Source of the DNA: a virus
Reading direction: 5' to 3' (one strand)
DNA length: 32,662 bases
Virus record (IMG/VR): IMGVR_UViG_3300025276_000110
Location: 1 to 32,662 of that record
Positions 1 to 7,623 of this stretch are shown here, one piece after another. The notes beneath the pieces were generated by a model. It saw nothing but the letters and a program-made list of their open reading frames with translations, did not search any database and was not told the DNA's origin. Numbering within the stretch: the stretch's first letter is position 1; every line of letters starts with the position of its first letter. Position numbers and translations under genes: made by a program.

Positions 1-2
1 AT

Positions 3-152
3 GTTGTTGCACCTGTTAACAAACAGAAAGCAAGAACAACAAGAGTGGCAAAACCAGACACTTCACAACCTGTTATTATTACATACAGTAATGGTACAGT
101 AGTGAACATCAGTCCAAATGGTCCTATCACTGTTAACTTTAAAACTACATAA
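3..152 (+). CDS. C-terminal end of an unknown phage protein (5' partial)
   Basis: The third reading frame is open from the left edge and stops at TAA 150-152, giving 49 residues of a protein whose start lies outside the window. The visible tail is first basic (Lys/Arg, positions 6-16) and then Thr/Val/Ile-rich with alternating polar and hydrophobic residues, which looks like beta-strand. The next ATG follows the stop by one base, the spacing seen all along this block, and this supports the frame as coding. No family is recognised. Confidence 0.5.
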   Translation, partial: VVAPVNKQKARTTRVAKPDTSQPVIITYSNGTVVNISPNGPITVNFKTT

Positions 153-153
153 G

Positions 154-321
154 ATGGATGAAACTATGATACAGCTCATAGCTATGAAAGATGCTCAAAT
201 TCAGGCACTTACAAATGCTAATAAAGAGCTTCTTTCTAAAGTAGAACTACTAACAAGTAATAGCGATGCTATTATAGAGTTAGTAAAACAACTTAATCCA
301 AGTTTATTTAATGAAGACTAA
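154..321 (+). CDS. Small coiled-coil protein, unknown function
   Basis: A 55-residue protein begins at the ATG one base after the preceding stop. I prefer this start to the in-frame ATG at 118, which would lie inside the upstream gene. The protein is a single amphipathic helix with Leu/Ile at heptad-like spacing (ALTNANKELLSKVELL), so a short coiled coil is likely. It overlaps the next gene by 11 nt, implying translational coupling. No homologous family is recognised. Confidence 0.5.
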   Translation: MDETMIQLIAMKDAQIQALTNANKELLSKVELLTSNSDAIIELVKQLNPSLFNED

Positions 322-772
322 AATAGGATTAGGTAGTATAGAGATATGTGATGAAGACTTAACTGTCCTAGTAACTAAGCATTCAGATAATGAAAGCACA
401 AGTGAACGAACAGTTTTGTTTTCTAACCACATATCAGGGGAAGATTATTCATTCTCCGAAGACGAAATTCAAAGATGTGCTGACTTTTCAGATAAGTACG
501 ACATTGAAATTACATACAAAGATGACAGAGTGCTGGAATCAGTATGTAAATATATGACAGCAGAGTTTTTCGAATGTTCAATAGCAGGAGAAAATTCAGA
601 GCTGATACTAAGTGATGCTAATATGTTCAGGTTATTATCTATTGTTAAGATGCACGCAAGTGAAATCAAGACATTTATTAACAGAGACAGATTAGACTTG
701 TTTAAAGAAAAACATAATCTATCAGATGCACAGTATGACGAAATACAACAGCACTTTCAGGCTATTAGTTGA
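311..772 (+). CDS. Hypothetical early protein, 153 aa
   Basis: A 153-residue acidic, soluble protein with no signal peptide or membrane segment. The N-terminal two thirds look mixed alpha/beta. The C-terminal 50 residues look helical and include a DRLDLFKEKHNLSDAQYDEI stretch resembling a small helical bundle. It overlaps both neighbours, as expected in a compact early operon. I do not recognise the family. Its position just before the amidotransferase and amidoligase is the only functional hint. Confidence 0.6.
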   Translation: MKTKIGLGSIEICDEDLTVLVTKHSDNESTSERTVLFSNHISGEDYSFSEDEIQRCADFSDKYDIEITYKDDRVLESVCKYMTAEFFECSIAGENSELILSDANMFRLLSIVKMHASEIKTFINRDRLDLFKEKHNLSDAQYDEIQQHFQAIS

Positions 773-956
773 TTACATCAACAGCCTTGGACATAAGCCT
801 AATACATATACTGTACTAAGGCATCATATACATGAAGAGTTTTATTTGTACAATAAAGGAGATTTTATTGAATGTATACCATTGAATGGTGGCTATACAG
901 ATGTTACATTACAAGCAATTAAAAGGTTTATGTACAGACATAGACAAATCAATTAA
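726..956 (+). CDS. Hypothetical early protein, 76 aa
   Basis: A 76-residue basic protein. The start could be ATG 726 or, three codons in, ATG 735. Either overlaps the end of the previous gene by about 40-47 nt, longer than usual here, so the start is uncertain. The C-terminal half carries a GGYTDVTLQAIKRFMYRHR segment that reads as a helix-rich, possibly nucleic-acid-binding surface. No family is recognised. A 20-nt gap separates it from the glutamine amidotransferase gene. Confidence 0.5.
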   Translation: MHSMTKYNSTFRLLVDYINSLGHKPNTYTVLRHHIHEEFYLYNKGDFIECIPLNGGYTDVTLQAIKRFMYRHRQIN

Positions 957-976
957 CTATTAAAGATTAGAAAATT

Positions 977-1942
977 ATGTGTGGAATCACAGCATACTCT
1001 GGTAAGAGTGTAAATATACTAAAGGCTATGCACTTGTTAAACGACAACGACAGCCGCGGCGGACACAGCACAGGATTGTACGCAGAGAACGGTAGCTTTA
1101 AGAAGCTATACAAAACAACAGACGAAAGCCACAACTTACTTAGAATGATTGAACATAATAAATGTGAACTATTTATAGGTCATACACGTTATGCAACTCA
1201 CGGTAAAAAGACTGCTAACAACAGTCATCCATATGTAATCGATAAGTATATCGGTTGCCACAATGGTGTATTGAGTAACTATGAAAAGTTGTGCAAAGAT
1301 AATGGTATAACACCACCTGATGTAGACAGTAAAGCTATCTATGAAATGCTAGCTAAGACAAATGATTATCAAAGTCTTGGTATGCACGGTGGTACTATCA
1401 ATGCAGTGTGGACTGAACGTGATGGTAAGTTGTATGTATACAGAAGAAACAACCCTTTGTTTATGTTAGACACAGGTAATGGTGTATACTTCTCATCTCT
1501 TGAAGAAGGTCTACTAGACATAGCTGATGGTAATGAAGTGGTAGAAGTTCCTAAGAACAAGTTACTTATATACAATCAAGGTATTTGTGATGTTGAGCTT
1601 GACATTCCTGTTACATACGTTGAGCCTGTTGGCAAGAAAGTTAAGAACTGGACTGACTACCAAGTAGACAACACAAAAGCTACTACATACAATGCAGGGT
1701 ATTGGACTGACAGTTATGCTGAAGCACCTGTTAAGGATGAGCCTGAACATATCACTACTATAAGAACACAAATTAACGTGTGTGAAATGATATACTGGGA
1801 AGCCGACCATTACTTTGAGAAATTTGAGCTCATATGTCTTGATTTGTTACGTGCTAAACTAGAAGAAGAACTAGAAGCAGAAAAAGAAAAAATTCAATAC
1901 GAAGAGATTATGAAATCCAATCAATTAACAGCACCGTTTTAA
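977..1942 (+). CDS. Class II glutamine amidotransferase (GlmS N-domain-like, stand-alone)
   Basis: This is an Ntn-hydrolase glutaminase domain that releases ammonia from glutamine. Once Met1 is removed, Cys2 (MCGITAYSG) becomes the N-terminal nucleophile. The family motifs follow in order: GHTRYATHG at residues 68-76 (substrate-binding Arg71), CHNG at 94-97 (oxyanion-hole Asn96), and VDSKAIYEML near 116-125. At 321 aa it is about half the length of GlmS. It lacks the sugar-isomerase domains and ends in a Glu/Lys-rich helix, so its acceptor partner must be another protein. The stop overlaps the next start (TAATG), and a predicted amidoligase follows. Family confidence is high. Partnership with the amidoligase is inferred from proximity and from this combination having been described in phage and plasmid amidoligase operons. 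An asparagine-synthase or sugar-amination role is less likely. Confidence 0.9.
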   Translation: MCGITAYSGKSVNILKAMHLLNDNDSRGGHSTGLYAENGSFKKLYKTTDESHNLLRMIEHNKCELFIGHTRYATHGKKTANNSHPYVIDKYIGCHNGVLSNYEKLCKDNGITPPDVDSKAIYEMLAKTNDYQSLGMHGGTINAVWTERDGKLYVYRRNNPLFMLDTGNGVYFSSLEEGLLDIADGNEVVEVPKNKLLIYNQGICDVELDIPVTYVEPVGKKVKNWTDYQVDNTKATTYNAGYWTDSYAEAPVKDEPEHITTIRTQINVCEMIYWEADHYFEKFELICLDLLRAKLEEELEAEKEKIQYEEIMKSNQLTAPF

Positions 1943-2109
1943 TGAACAGTAATCTTGAAAAGAACCTTGTCTTTGTATCTGATAGTCAGTACATTGACGA
2001 GGTCCTTACCCTCACACGTAGGTTAAGAGAGCGTTCTAACGACAAGCTAGATGTTGATGTAGTTATTAACAAACTTGTAAATATTAAGAAGTTATGCCAG
2101 AAGAAATAG
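1942..2109 (+). CDS. Small protein between amidotransferase and amidoligase, 55 aa
   Basis: A 55-codon ORF starts on the A of the upstream stop (TAATG) and ends 16 nt inside the amidoligase gene. It begins MNSNLEKNLVFVSDS and contains a charged helix (LTLTRRLRERSNDKLDVDVV) followed by a Lys-rich end. The tight overlap on both sides supports it as real and co-translated with the two enzymes. No family is recognised. It could be a small adaptor or tag-carrier for the amidoligase system, but nothing in the sequence proves this. Confidence 0.55.
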   Translation: MNSNLEKNLVFVSDSQYIDEVLTLTRRLRERSNDKLDVDVVINKLVNIKKLCQKK

Positions 2110-3518
2110 ACATTAGTAGTATACTAGTTGAAGGAGAAAATAATGATGTGTTAGACATGTCAACATTTGACGTAACTCAACAAGACAGTAACATGTGTAC
2201 TATTACTGTAGATGGTACTGAAATAGAAGTTGAGCGTTGTTTTACTTACAGAGATGAAGGTAATGAGCTTGATGAAGATAGATTCACTCAAGAAAAAATG
2301 ATTGAGTTTGCTCGAGAACATGAGTATGCATTCATAGAAAGTATGTGGCAAATTTGCAGCACAAATATTGTATGGGATTGTTGGAATGACAACTACATTG
2401 AAGAAGCAGATTCAGTATATGGTTGGGTAAGCAGAAGAGAAGAAGGTCACTTCCATTATAATGAATGTTATATAAGAGTTAACGATGCAATATACATTGA
2501 TGAAGATGTAGCTGCAGAACACAATGTACATCATAATGAATGTTGTGATGATTACAGACACGAAGACGACCCATGTGATTGTAATGACGGAAATGATTGT
2601 CACTTTGATAACACAATAAGTTATTGTAAATCAGATTCGTTAGCTCAACAAAAAAGTTTTGGTACTAACAGTCCTACATTTACTATATCTAACGGTATGC
2701 GTTATACATTCGGTGTAGAGATAGAAACAAGTCGTGGTAATTTAGATGAATGGGATGACCTAAATATATCTTCTGTTTACGATGGTTCAACTAGTGGTCC
2801 TGAATACGTTACAGGTATTCTAAAAGGCGACTACGGTTTTAATCATCTGAAGACTATATGCGATAGAGTACATGAAAATCATGAGATAAACAGACGTTGT
2901 GGTGTACATGTACACATCGGTGGTCAGTTCAATAGACTGTTCACTATCATGCTCTTACGTCTCGGTTATCAAATTCAAGATGAAATCTATCGTATGATGC
3001 CACCTTCTAGACTTGGTAATACTTTCTGTAAATACATACCTGATTATGTGATGGACATCAATCTAACAAATTGGCGTGAACACTTAGGTCGGTATATACA
3101 CGGTAGTGGTAATACGTTGGATAAAAATTGTAACAAGAAGTCAAGACTTGGTAGTTATCCATCAACTCGTTACAGGTGGATTAACTGCGTTAACTTTAGT
3201 AGTAACAGTGGTAAACCAACTGTAGAGTTCAGAAATCACAGTGCTTCTATGAGTTATTATAAGATACGCAATTGGACGTTAATGTGTATGGCTATTGTAC
3301 GCTTTGCACAGAACAACCAGAAACGTATATGGTATAATTTAGAAGATATTACACTGCATGAAGTTATGATGACTTCACTTGGTAATAATATTGGTCTACA
3401 AATTATGTCATATTATCAAAAACGTGTAGCTTTATTCGCTCATAATTATACAGAAGGTGGTGATTACTATAATAAATTACCATCGGGATACAGAAGAAAC
3501 GAAGAGACAATTGATTAA
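2094..3518 (+). CDS. Predicted amidoligase (Amidoligase_2 family, GS-like COOH-NH2 ligase)
   Basis: The C-terminal half carries the hallmarks of the glutamine-synthetase-like amidoligases, which form amide bonds in an ATP-dependent way. These are TFGVEIET at residues 205-212, YDGSTSGPEYVT at 229-240, CGVHVHIG at 269-276, RYRWINCVNF at 359-368 and TVEFRNHSAS at 376-385. The conserved Glu and His residues would bind metal and ATP. The first 190 residues are acidic and contain a Cys/His cluster (H146, H147, C150, C151, H156, C161, C163, C169, H170, C178) that may bind a metal. The substrate is unknown. The gene follows a class II glutamine amidotransferase, and a GGCT-fold gene lies 6.5 kb downstream on the same strand. 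Known family proposals include peptide tagging and cell-surface or small-molecule modification. The exact role here is inference. Confidence 0.85.
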   Translation: MPEEIDISSILVEGENNDVLDMSTFDVTQQDSNMCTITVDGTEIEVERCFTYRDEGNELDEDRFTQEKMIEFAREHEYAFIESMWQICSTNIVWDCWNDNYIEEADSVYGWVSRREEGHFHYNECYIRVNDAIYIDEDVAAEHNVHHNECCDDYRHEDDPCDCNDGNDCHFDNTISYCKSDSLAQQKSFGTNSPTFTISNGMRYTFGVEIETSRGNLDEWDDLNISSVYDGSTSGPEYVTGILKGDYGFNHLKTICDRVHENHEINRRCGVHVHIGGQFNRLFTIMLLRLGYQIQDEIYRMMPPSRLGNTFCKYIPDYVMDINLTNWREHLGRYIHGSGNTLDKNCNKKSRLGSYPSTRYRWINCVNFSSNSGKPTVEFRNHSASMSYYKIRNWTLMCMAIVRFAQNNQKRIWYNLEDITLHEVMMTSLGNNIGLQIMSYYQKRVALFAHNYTEGGDYYNKLPSGYRRNEETID

Positions 3519-3631
3519 TATACAGTAGGTAAGAGTAATTAGTGTACACTCTTTTAAGACCGTGATACTAGTGCGAGCCTGGCGAACCACATGTGCGCCT
3601 ACTATATATATTTAACTAAAACAAGACTAAG
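3519..3631 (+). other. Intergenic region with two inverted repeats (possible terminator or RNA)
   Basis: This 113-nt gap is unusually long for the block and locally G+C-richer. A first hairpin pairs AAGAGT (3531-3536) with ACTCTT (3548-3553) and is followed by a short T run, like a weak terminator for the amidoligase operon. A second pairs TAGTGCG (3569-3575) with CGC and ACTA (3596-3598 and 3601-3604, 2-nt bulge), with a palindromic CACATGTG in between. The last 30 nt are A+T-rich and lead into the next gene without a recognisable SD. Confidence 0.35.
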
Positions 3632-3814
3632 ATGGGAGTAATGAAGAAGCTAGCTATACAAATAGCAGAAGCAAATATATCAAGCCTGTACAGAGATGCA
3701 GACGCAGAAATGTTATTCATAAAAGCTATGGATGCAGAACAGCAACAACGTGTTATGCACGAAGAACAACTATTAGAAAACAAAATAGATGAAGACAGAC
3801 AAGAAAACAAATAA
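3632..3814 (+). CDS. Small helical protein, 60 aa
   Basis: A 60-residue, highly charged protein predicted to be almost entirely helical. Its C-terminal half is rich in Gln, Glu and Asp (EQQQRVMHEEQLLENKIDED). It is the first gene after the 113-nt structured gap and may begin a new transcript with the replication genes. No family is recognised. Such helical microproteins are common in phage early operons and often regulate host or phage partners, but there is no direct evidence here. Confidence 0.5.
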   Translation: MGVMKKLAIQIAEANISSLYRDADAEMLFIKAMDAEQQQRVMHEEQLLENKIDEDRQENK

Positions 3815-3821
3815 ACCAAAA

Positions 3822-3959
3822 ATGGTTACAGAAACCACTGATGTATTACAATTCGGTGCAGTTGGTTTGACAGGTGGTTACTATAGTAGTAGTAACAACA
3901 AACAAATCAAATCTTCATCAAGTTATTCACACATGTTAAACGGAAAAAAGATTAAGTAA
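3822..3959 (+). CDS. Small Ser/Gly/Tyr-rich protein, 45 aa
   Basis: A 45-codon ORF whose stop TAA (3957-3959) overlaps the ATG of the DUF932 gene, with an A-rich leader (ATAAACCAAAA) before its own start. It is rich in Ser, Gly and Tyr (GGYYSSSNNK) and ends in a basic tail. The exact overlap is the main reason to call it. No family is recognised. Confidence 0.45.
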   Translation: MVTETTDVLQFGAVGLTGGYYSSSNNKQIKSSSSYSHMLNGKKIK

Positions 3960-4834
3960 TGACAAAAAGAGATTTTTTACAAAACGGAGGGTTAGACTTT
4001 ACCGTTTTAAAAGTTCCTGTACACACATATGATGTGCTACATGAAGACGATTATAACAAAACACCATTCTTTGCTACAGTGAATGTAAATTCAGGAGAGG
4101 CGTTAGGTACAGTAAAAAGTAAATATACTGTAAAACAAAACCATGAGTTGTTAGATTATATATTAGAAAAGATTGGTGATGGTAATTATGACCTATCAGA
4201 ATCTAAGTGTGGACATTTTAACCATGGCCGTAAGGTATACTTCTATATAAAGACAACTTATACAGCTGACTGGGGTCAAGAACAAGCAGATACATATGTA
4301 TACGGCTTATCATCACATGATGGTAGTCAAAAGCTAGTGTTCGGTGTATGTAATAAGATACACAGTTGTAGTAATATGTTTGGGGTTCTTATGAACGACA
4401 AAGATAAAGCTCATATTGTTAAGCATACCAAAGCTATATCAAGTATCGAAGGTAGTAATACACTAGAAGACATGATTAATAGTAACATACGTGGTATATC
4501 TAACCTTATGAAAATTATGCAACTAAATCGAATTACACAAGATAATCCTATTGTATCTGATGTAATGGATATTGTTGCTAACTCTAAAGGTAAAGTACTA
4601 CGTACACCTTACTATACCAGACGTGATTTAGTAGAAGATTCAGTTAGAGCTGAGATGAATACTAAAGGTAATACTTACTACGGATTGTTTAACGGTATGA
4701 CTCACTATATTACACACAACATGGAGTCTGATGACAACGTGATGAATAGTATAGTAGGTAAGGGTAGCGAAATATCCAAGAAAGTAGTTCAAAAGATTGT
4801 TAAACATATGAAAGAAAATGGATGTCTGAACTAA
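3959..4834 (+). CDS. DUF932 (phage/plasmid-like) protein
   Basis: A 291-residue soluble protein with the layout of DUF932. The N-terminal strand region names the input (VPVHTYDVLHEDDYNKTPFFATVNVNSGEALGTVKSKYTVKQNHELLDYI), here spanning residues 19-70. A beta-rich core follows, with VYFYIKTTY near 92-100 and SHDGSQKLVFGVCNKIHSCSN near 118-138, and the C-terminus is helical. Family members are widespread in phages and plasmids near replication genes. Their biochemical function is not established, though a DNA-metabolism or nucleotide role is commonly suspected. The gene starts on the stop of its neighbour and overlaps the replication protein by 13 nt. Confidence 0.75.
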   Translation: MTKRDFLQNGGLDFTVLKVPVHTYDVLHEDDYNKTPFFATVNVNSGEALGTVKSKYTVKQNHELLDYILEKIGDGNYDLSESKCGHFNHGRKVYFYIKTTYTADWGQEQADTYVYGLSSHDGSQKLVFGVCNKIHSCSNMFGVLMNDKDKAHIVKHTKAISSIEGSNTLEDMINSNIRGISNLMKIMQLNRITQDNPIVSDVMDIVANSKGKVLRTPYYTRRDLVEDSVRAEMNTKGNTYYGLFNGMTHYITHNMESDDNVMNSIVGKGSEISKKVVQKIVKHMKENGCLN

Positions 4835-5421
4835 CAAAAGCAACTGATAAGTTATTATGTATCTATGAAGATGCAGAACTACAAATTAGCTTATTGTCTT
4901 TTTTAGTATTAGAATATCATGCCTCGTTAGACGAACATCTGATGGGGCATGATTCTCTATCTAATTTCTATGGTTACACTGGTAATCAATTACTTACAGC
5001 CTATGAAGAGTTAGAATACTATGGATATGTTGTACAAAAAAACGAATACATTAGTTTTACAAACAAAACAAAACAGTTGTTTAATTCTAAAGTTAATCGG
5101 TTAACTACAATAGAAAGAGAAACACTAGAAAAAACATTTGAAATCTTTTGGAAAGCTTACCCTGTTCGGGTGGGTAAAAAGAAAGCAAAGTTTGAATGGA
5201 TGAAGTTAAGACCAGACAAGAATCTATACGAAACTATAATAGAATCTATAACAACGCAAATCAAGTACAAAGCACAAGAAGAAAGAAAAGGAAAATTTGT
5301 TCCTGAATTTCAACACGCTGAACGTTGGTTGAAAAATGAACGGTACAATGACGAGTGTGTAGTAGGTAAAAACTTTATAGGTAAGCTAACTAACAATAAA
5401 CCTAAGAGAGATGAAAGATGA
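4822..5421 (+). CDS. Phage replication initiator / helicase-loader-like protein
   Basis: A 199-residue protein. The N-terminal part (residues 15-80) reads as a winged-helix DNA-binding domain (DSLSNFYGYTGNQLLTAYEELEYYGYV). Residues 107-175 contain the signature often found at the C-terminus of phage O-like or DnaD-like replication proteins: FWKAYPVRVGKKKAKFEW, then an FVPEFQHAERWLKNERYND end. Proteins of this type bind the origin and recruit the replicative helicase. The DnaB-type helicase gene follows immediately with an 11-nt overlap, which fits a loader/helicase pair. The C-terminal signature is clear; the precise mechanism is inferred. Confidence 0.7.
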   Translation: MSELTKATDKLLCIYEDAELQISLLSFLVLEYHASLDEHLMGHDSLSNFYGYTGNQLLTAYEELEYYGYVVQKNEYISFTNKTKQLFNSKVNRLTTIERETLEKTFEIFWKAYPVRVGKKKAKFEWMKLRPDKNLYETIIESITTQIKYKAQEERKGKFVPEFQHAERWLKNERYNDECVVGKNFIGKLTNNKPKRDER

Positions 5422-6697
5422 TTTAGAAGAGTTACTTATTAGTAAACTAATACATAAGAAAGATGATTACTATGAACACCATGAATTAATTACAAGTGAT
5501 TTATTTCAGAATATATCATGGCGTAAAATATTTCAATGGTTAGATGCAGAGTATCAACAAGGTAACTCTTTTGATTTAGTAAAAGGTTTAATGGAAATAC
5601 AAGGTGTTTCAGATATTGATTATAAGCTATCTAAGTGCAGTGCTAATGACAGTTGGATGCACAACACCTTAACGCTAATTGAACAGCTTACAAACAATAA
5701 AAAGCGTGTTGTAATCAAAAGTATGTGCCAAGATGTATTGTTGCAGTTAGATGATAAAGACATCAATGAACATATACAGGGTATTGAAAGTTCGATAATT
5801 AACCTATCTCGTAAAGAACATGGTGGTATTATCGAACTCACTCAACACTTGCGTGACACGATACATTTGATTGAGCAGAATTCACTATCACCAGGTCTTT
5901 CAGGTATACCTTCAGGCTTCGAATCAATTGACAGATTCACAGGTGGTTGGCAACCTCAAGATTTAATTATTGTAGGTGGTGCATCATCCATGGGTAAGAC
6001 TTCATTTGCTCTTGCTCTTGCTCATAATGCAGCTAAACATAACTATGGTACTGTTATATTCTCTTACGAGATGTCTAGTACTCAGCTAGTTTCTAGATTA
6101 TTAAGCTCTGAAACTCTTATAGATAATAGGTATCTAATAAAAGGTACATTAACTGATGACGAGTGGCGGAGAATCCACACATCTACAGGTGTTATCGAAA
6201 AAGCACCTTTGTATATAGACGAGTGTAAGAGTACTGAGCTACGTTATTTACTTAACAAGGTAAGACAATATGTATTAACTAGAGATGTAAAACTTGTAAT
6301 GATAGATTATCTCCAGCTTGTGAGCAACATGCAAAAAGGTAGAAGCAGGGAACAGGAGGTATCTGTCATTGCAAGGTCTCTTAAGAACTTAGCTAAAGAA
6401 CTAGACATAACAGTTATAGCTTTATCACAGTTATCAAGAGGTGTAGAAAGAAATGCAGGGTGCAGGCCTATGTTGTCTAATCTAAGAGAATCAGGCGAGA
6501 TAGAACAAGCAGCAGATGCAGTTGTCTTTGTATACAGACCTGAATATTATGACATTATAGCTGATGATGCTGGTAACAGCACAGAAGGTATGGCAGAAAT
6601 AATATTTGCTAAAGGTAGGAACATTGGCATAGGTAGCAAATGGCTTAAATGGATAAATTATCTAACTAAATTTGAAGACACAAAGCAAGATTATTAA
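5411..6697 (+). CDS. dnaB: DnaB-type replicative DNA helicase
   Basis: At 428 aa this matches the usual length of DnaB helicases. Residues 1-135 form the helical N-terminal domain. The RecA-like motor domain holds Walker A GGASSMGKTS (189-198), Walker B MIDYLQL (297-303), the H3 segment ALSQLSRGVERN (337-348), and the arginine-finger/L2 region LRESGEIEQAADAVVFVYRPEYY (358-380). All key residues appear intact. It unwinds the phage replication fork as a hexamer and probably works with the loader encoded directly upstream. No primase domain is fused to it and no DNA polymerase gene is present, so the phage either has these outside the window or uses the host's. Confidence 0.93.
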   Translation: MKDDLEELLISKLIHKKDDYYEHHELITSDLFQNISWRKIFQWLDAEYQQGNSFDLVKGLMEIQGVSDIDYKLSKCSANDSWMHNTLTLIEQLTNNKKRVVIKSMCQDVLLQLDDKDINEHIQGIESSIINLSRKEHGGIIELTQHLRDTIHLIEQNSLSPGLSGIPSGFESIDRFTGGWQPQDLIIVGGASSMGKTSFALALAHNAAKHNYGTVIFSYEMSSTQLVSRLLSSETLIDNRYLIKGTLTDDEWRRIHTSTGVIEKAPLYIDECKSTELRYLLNKVRQYVLTRDVKLVMIDYLQLVSNMQKGRSREQEVSVIARSLKNLAKELDITVIALSQLSRGVERNAGCRPMLSNLRESGEIEQAADAVVFVYRPEYYDIIADDAGNSTEGMAEIIFAKGRNIGIGSKWLKWINYLTKFEDTKQDY

Positions 6698-6704
6698 CAT
6701 TTTC

Positions 6705-6735
6705 TTGTTTTGTTAGTATTAATTTTGTATATTTG
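6705..6735 (+). promoter_or_regulatory. Bacteroidota-type promoter upstream of the HU-like gene
   Basis: TTG (6705-6707) and TATATTTG (6728-6735) are separated by 20 nt. This matches the -33 TTG and -7 TAnnTTTG elements used by the primary sigma factor of Bacteroidota. The -7 box ends 9 nt before the ATG at 6745, so the leader would be very short. The 47-nt gap is one of few early intergenic spaces and probably starts transcription of the recombination genes. Confidence 0.55.
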
Positions 6736-6744
6736 TAAAACAAT

Positions 6745-6972
6745 ATGAAAACATCCAAGGATATTATTGATTCAATCAGTAAAAGCAACAACTTTAGCAA
6801 ACAAATTATAAGAAAAGTTGTCAACAAAACGTTTGAAGAAATAAAAGAACGACTTAGTAAAGATGATAAAATCATGCTAAGAGGATTCATGAAGTTTGTG
6901 TGTGCAAGTAAAAAGAAAACCAAAACGTATAGTATCGAAGATTATCAAAAGTTAAAAACCAAAAACAAATGA
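6745..6972 (+). CDS. Short HU/IHF-like DNA-binding protein
   Basis: A 75-residue basic protein. The N-terminal 50 residues fit the HU/IHF helical body (IIDSISKSNNFSKQIIRKVVNKTFEEIKERLSKDDKIMLRGFMKF). The GFxxF motif at residues 47-51 corresponds to the GFGxF hinge of HU. Typical HU is about 90 aa with a long beta-arm carrying an RNP tip. Here the arm is cut short and replaced by a Lys-rich tail, so DNA bending may be altered. It has its own candidate promoter and overlaps the Sak4-like gene by 4 nt. The fold assignment is likely; whether it is a nucleoid-type or regulatory protein is open. Confidence 0.65.
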   Translation: MKTSKDIIDSISKSNNFSKQIIRKVVNKTFEEIKERLSKDDKIMLRGFMKFVCASKKKTKTYSIEDYQKLKTKNK

Positions 6973-7604
6973 AACCAAACATTATCGTAGTTGGGAAAAG
7001 TGGCTCAGGTAAGTCCACATCCCTAAGAAATCTAAATCCAGCAACAACTGCTGTATTAAACACAGAGCGTAAGCAATTACCTTTCAAAGGTGCAGGAAAG
7101 TTTAAGAATGTACCTATCCCTGACCTTAACACATTCAATGCAGCGTTTAAAAAAGCTGTAGAATCTACAGACATTGATACTATTGTAATAGAATCATTTA
7201 CATCTCTTGTAGAAATGATATACAGAGAAGCTGACGTACGTTTCAAAGGCTTTGATGTGTGGTCATTCTACAACAAAGAGATAGATAGAATCTTAAACAT
7301 GAGTAAGAACACTGACAAGCATATAATATACTTAGCTATTGATGGTGCTTACGACAGCGAAGACGGTGTGCAAGAAAGATTTGTTGCTGTAGACGGCAAC
7401 AGGTGGAAGAAACGTGTAGAGAAAGAGTTTGTTGTATGTTTATTTACAGACAACCACTATTCAAACGACCAAACAAGTTATAGATTTAGAACACAAAGCC
7501 AAGGAAAAGACTCTGCTAAGAGCCCAATGGAAATGTTTGACAATCTATATATAGACAACGACCTAGCACAGGTTATCGAAAAGTGCAACGAGTATTATAT
7601 TTAA
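6969..7604 (+). CDS. Sak4-like RecA-fold ATPase (single-strand annealing / recombination)
   Basis: A 211-residue P-loop NTPase. Walker A is GKSGSGKST (residues 9-17) and the Walker B strand is TIVIES (71-76). Helical and beta elements follow with a conserved-looking RWKKRVEKEFVVCLFT segment. Size and layout match the phage ATP-binding/Sak4 group, whose members are RecA-core ATPases that promote annealing and are commonly paired with an SSB. The next gene here is SSB-like with an acidic tail, and an exonuclease, NinB-like and RusA-like genes follow. Together this supports a phage recombination role. A generic AAA_24 ATPase is the alternative name for the same family. Confidence 0.75.
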   Translation: MKPNIIVVGKSGSGKSTSLRNLNPATTAVLNTERKQLPFKGAGKFKNVPIPDLNTFNAAFKKAVESTDIDTIVIESFTSLVEMIYREADVRFKGFDVWSFYNKEIDRILNMSKNTDKHIIYLAIDGAYDSEDGVQERFVAVDGNRWKKRVEKEFVVCLFTDNHYSNDQTSYRFRTQSQGKDSAKSPMEMFDNLYIDNDLAQVIEKCNEYYI

Positions 7605-7623
7605 CAACTAAAACCAGAGACAA

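Noticed and set aside
3923-3931. TTATTCACA, an exact match to the DnaA-box consensus, near the replication genes; another copy at 22399-22407.
   Set aside because: One or two such matches are expected by chance in an A+T-rich sequence of this length. They do not cluster and both lie in coding sequence, so no origin is called.
4374-4381. TATGTTTG as another TAnnTTTG promoter box.
   Set aside because: It lies inside the DUF932 coding sequence and such short A+T-rich motifs are frequent by chance.
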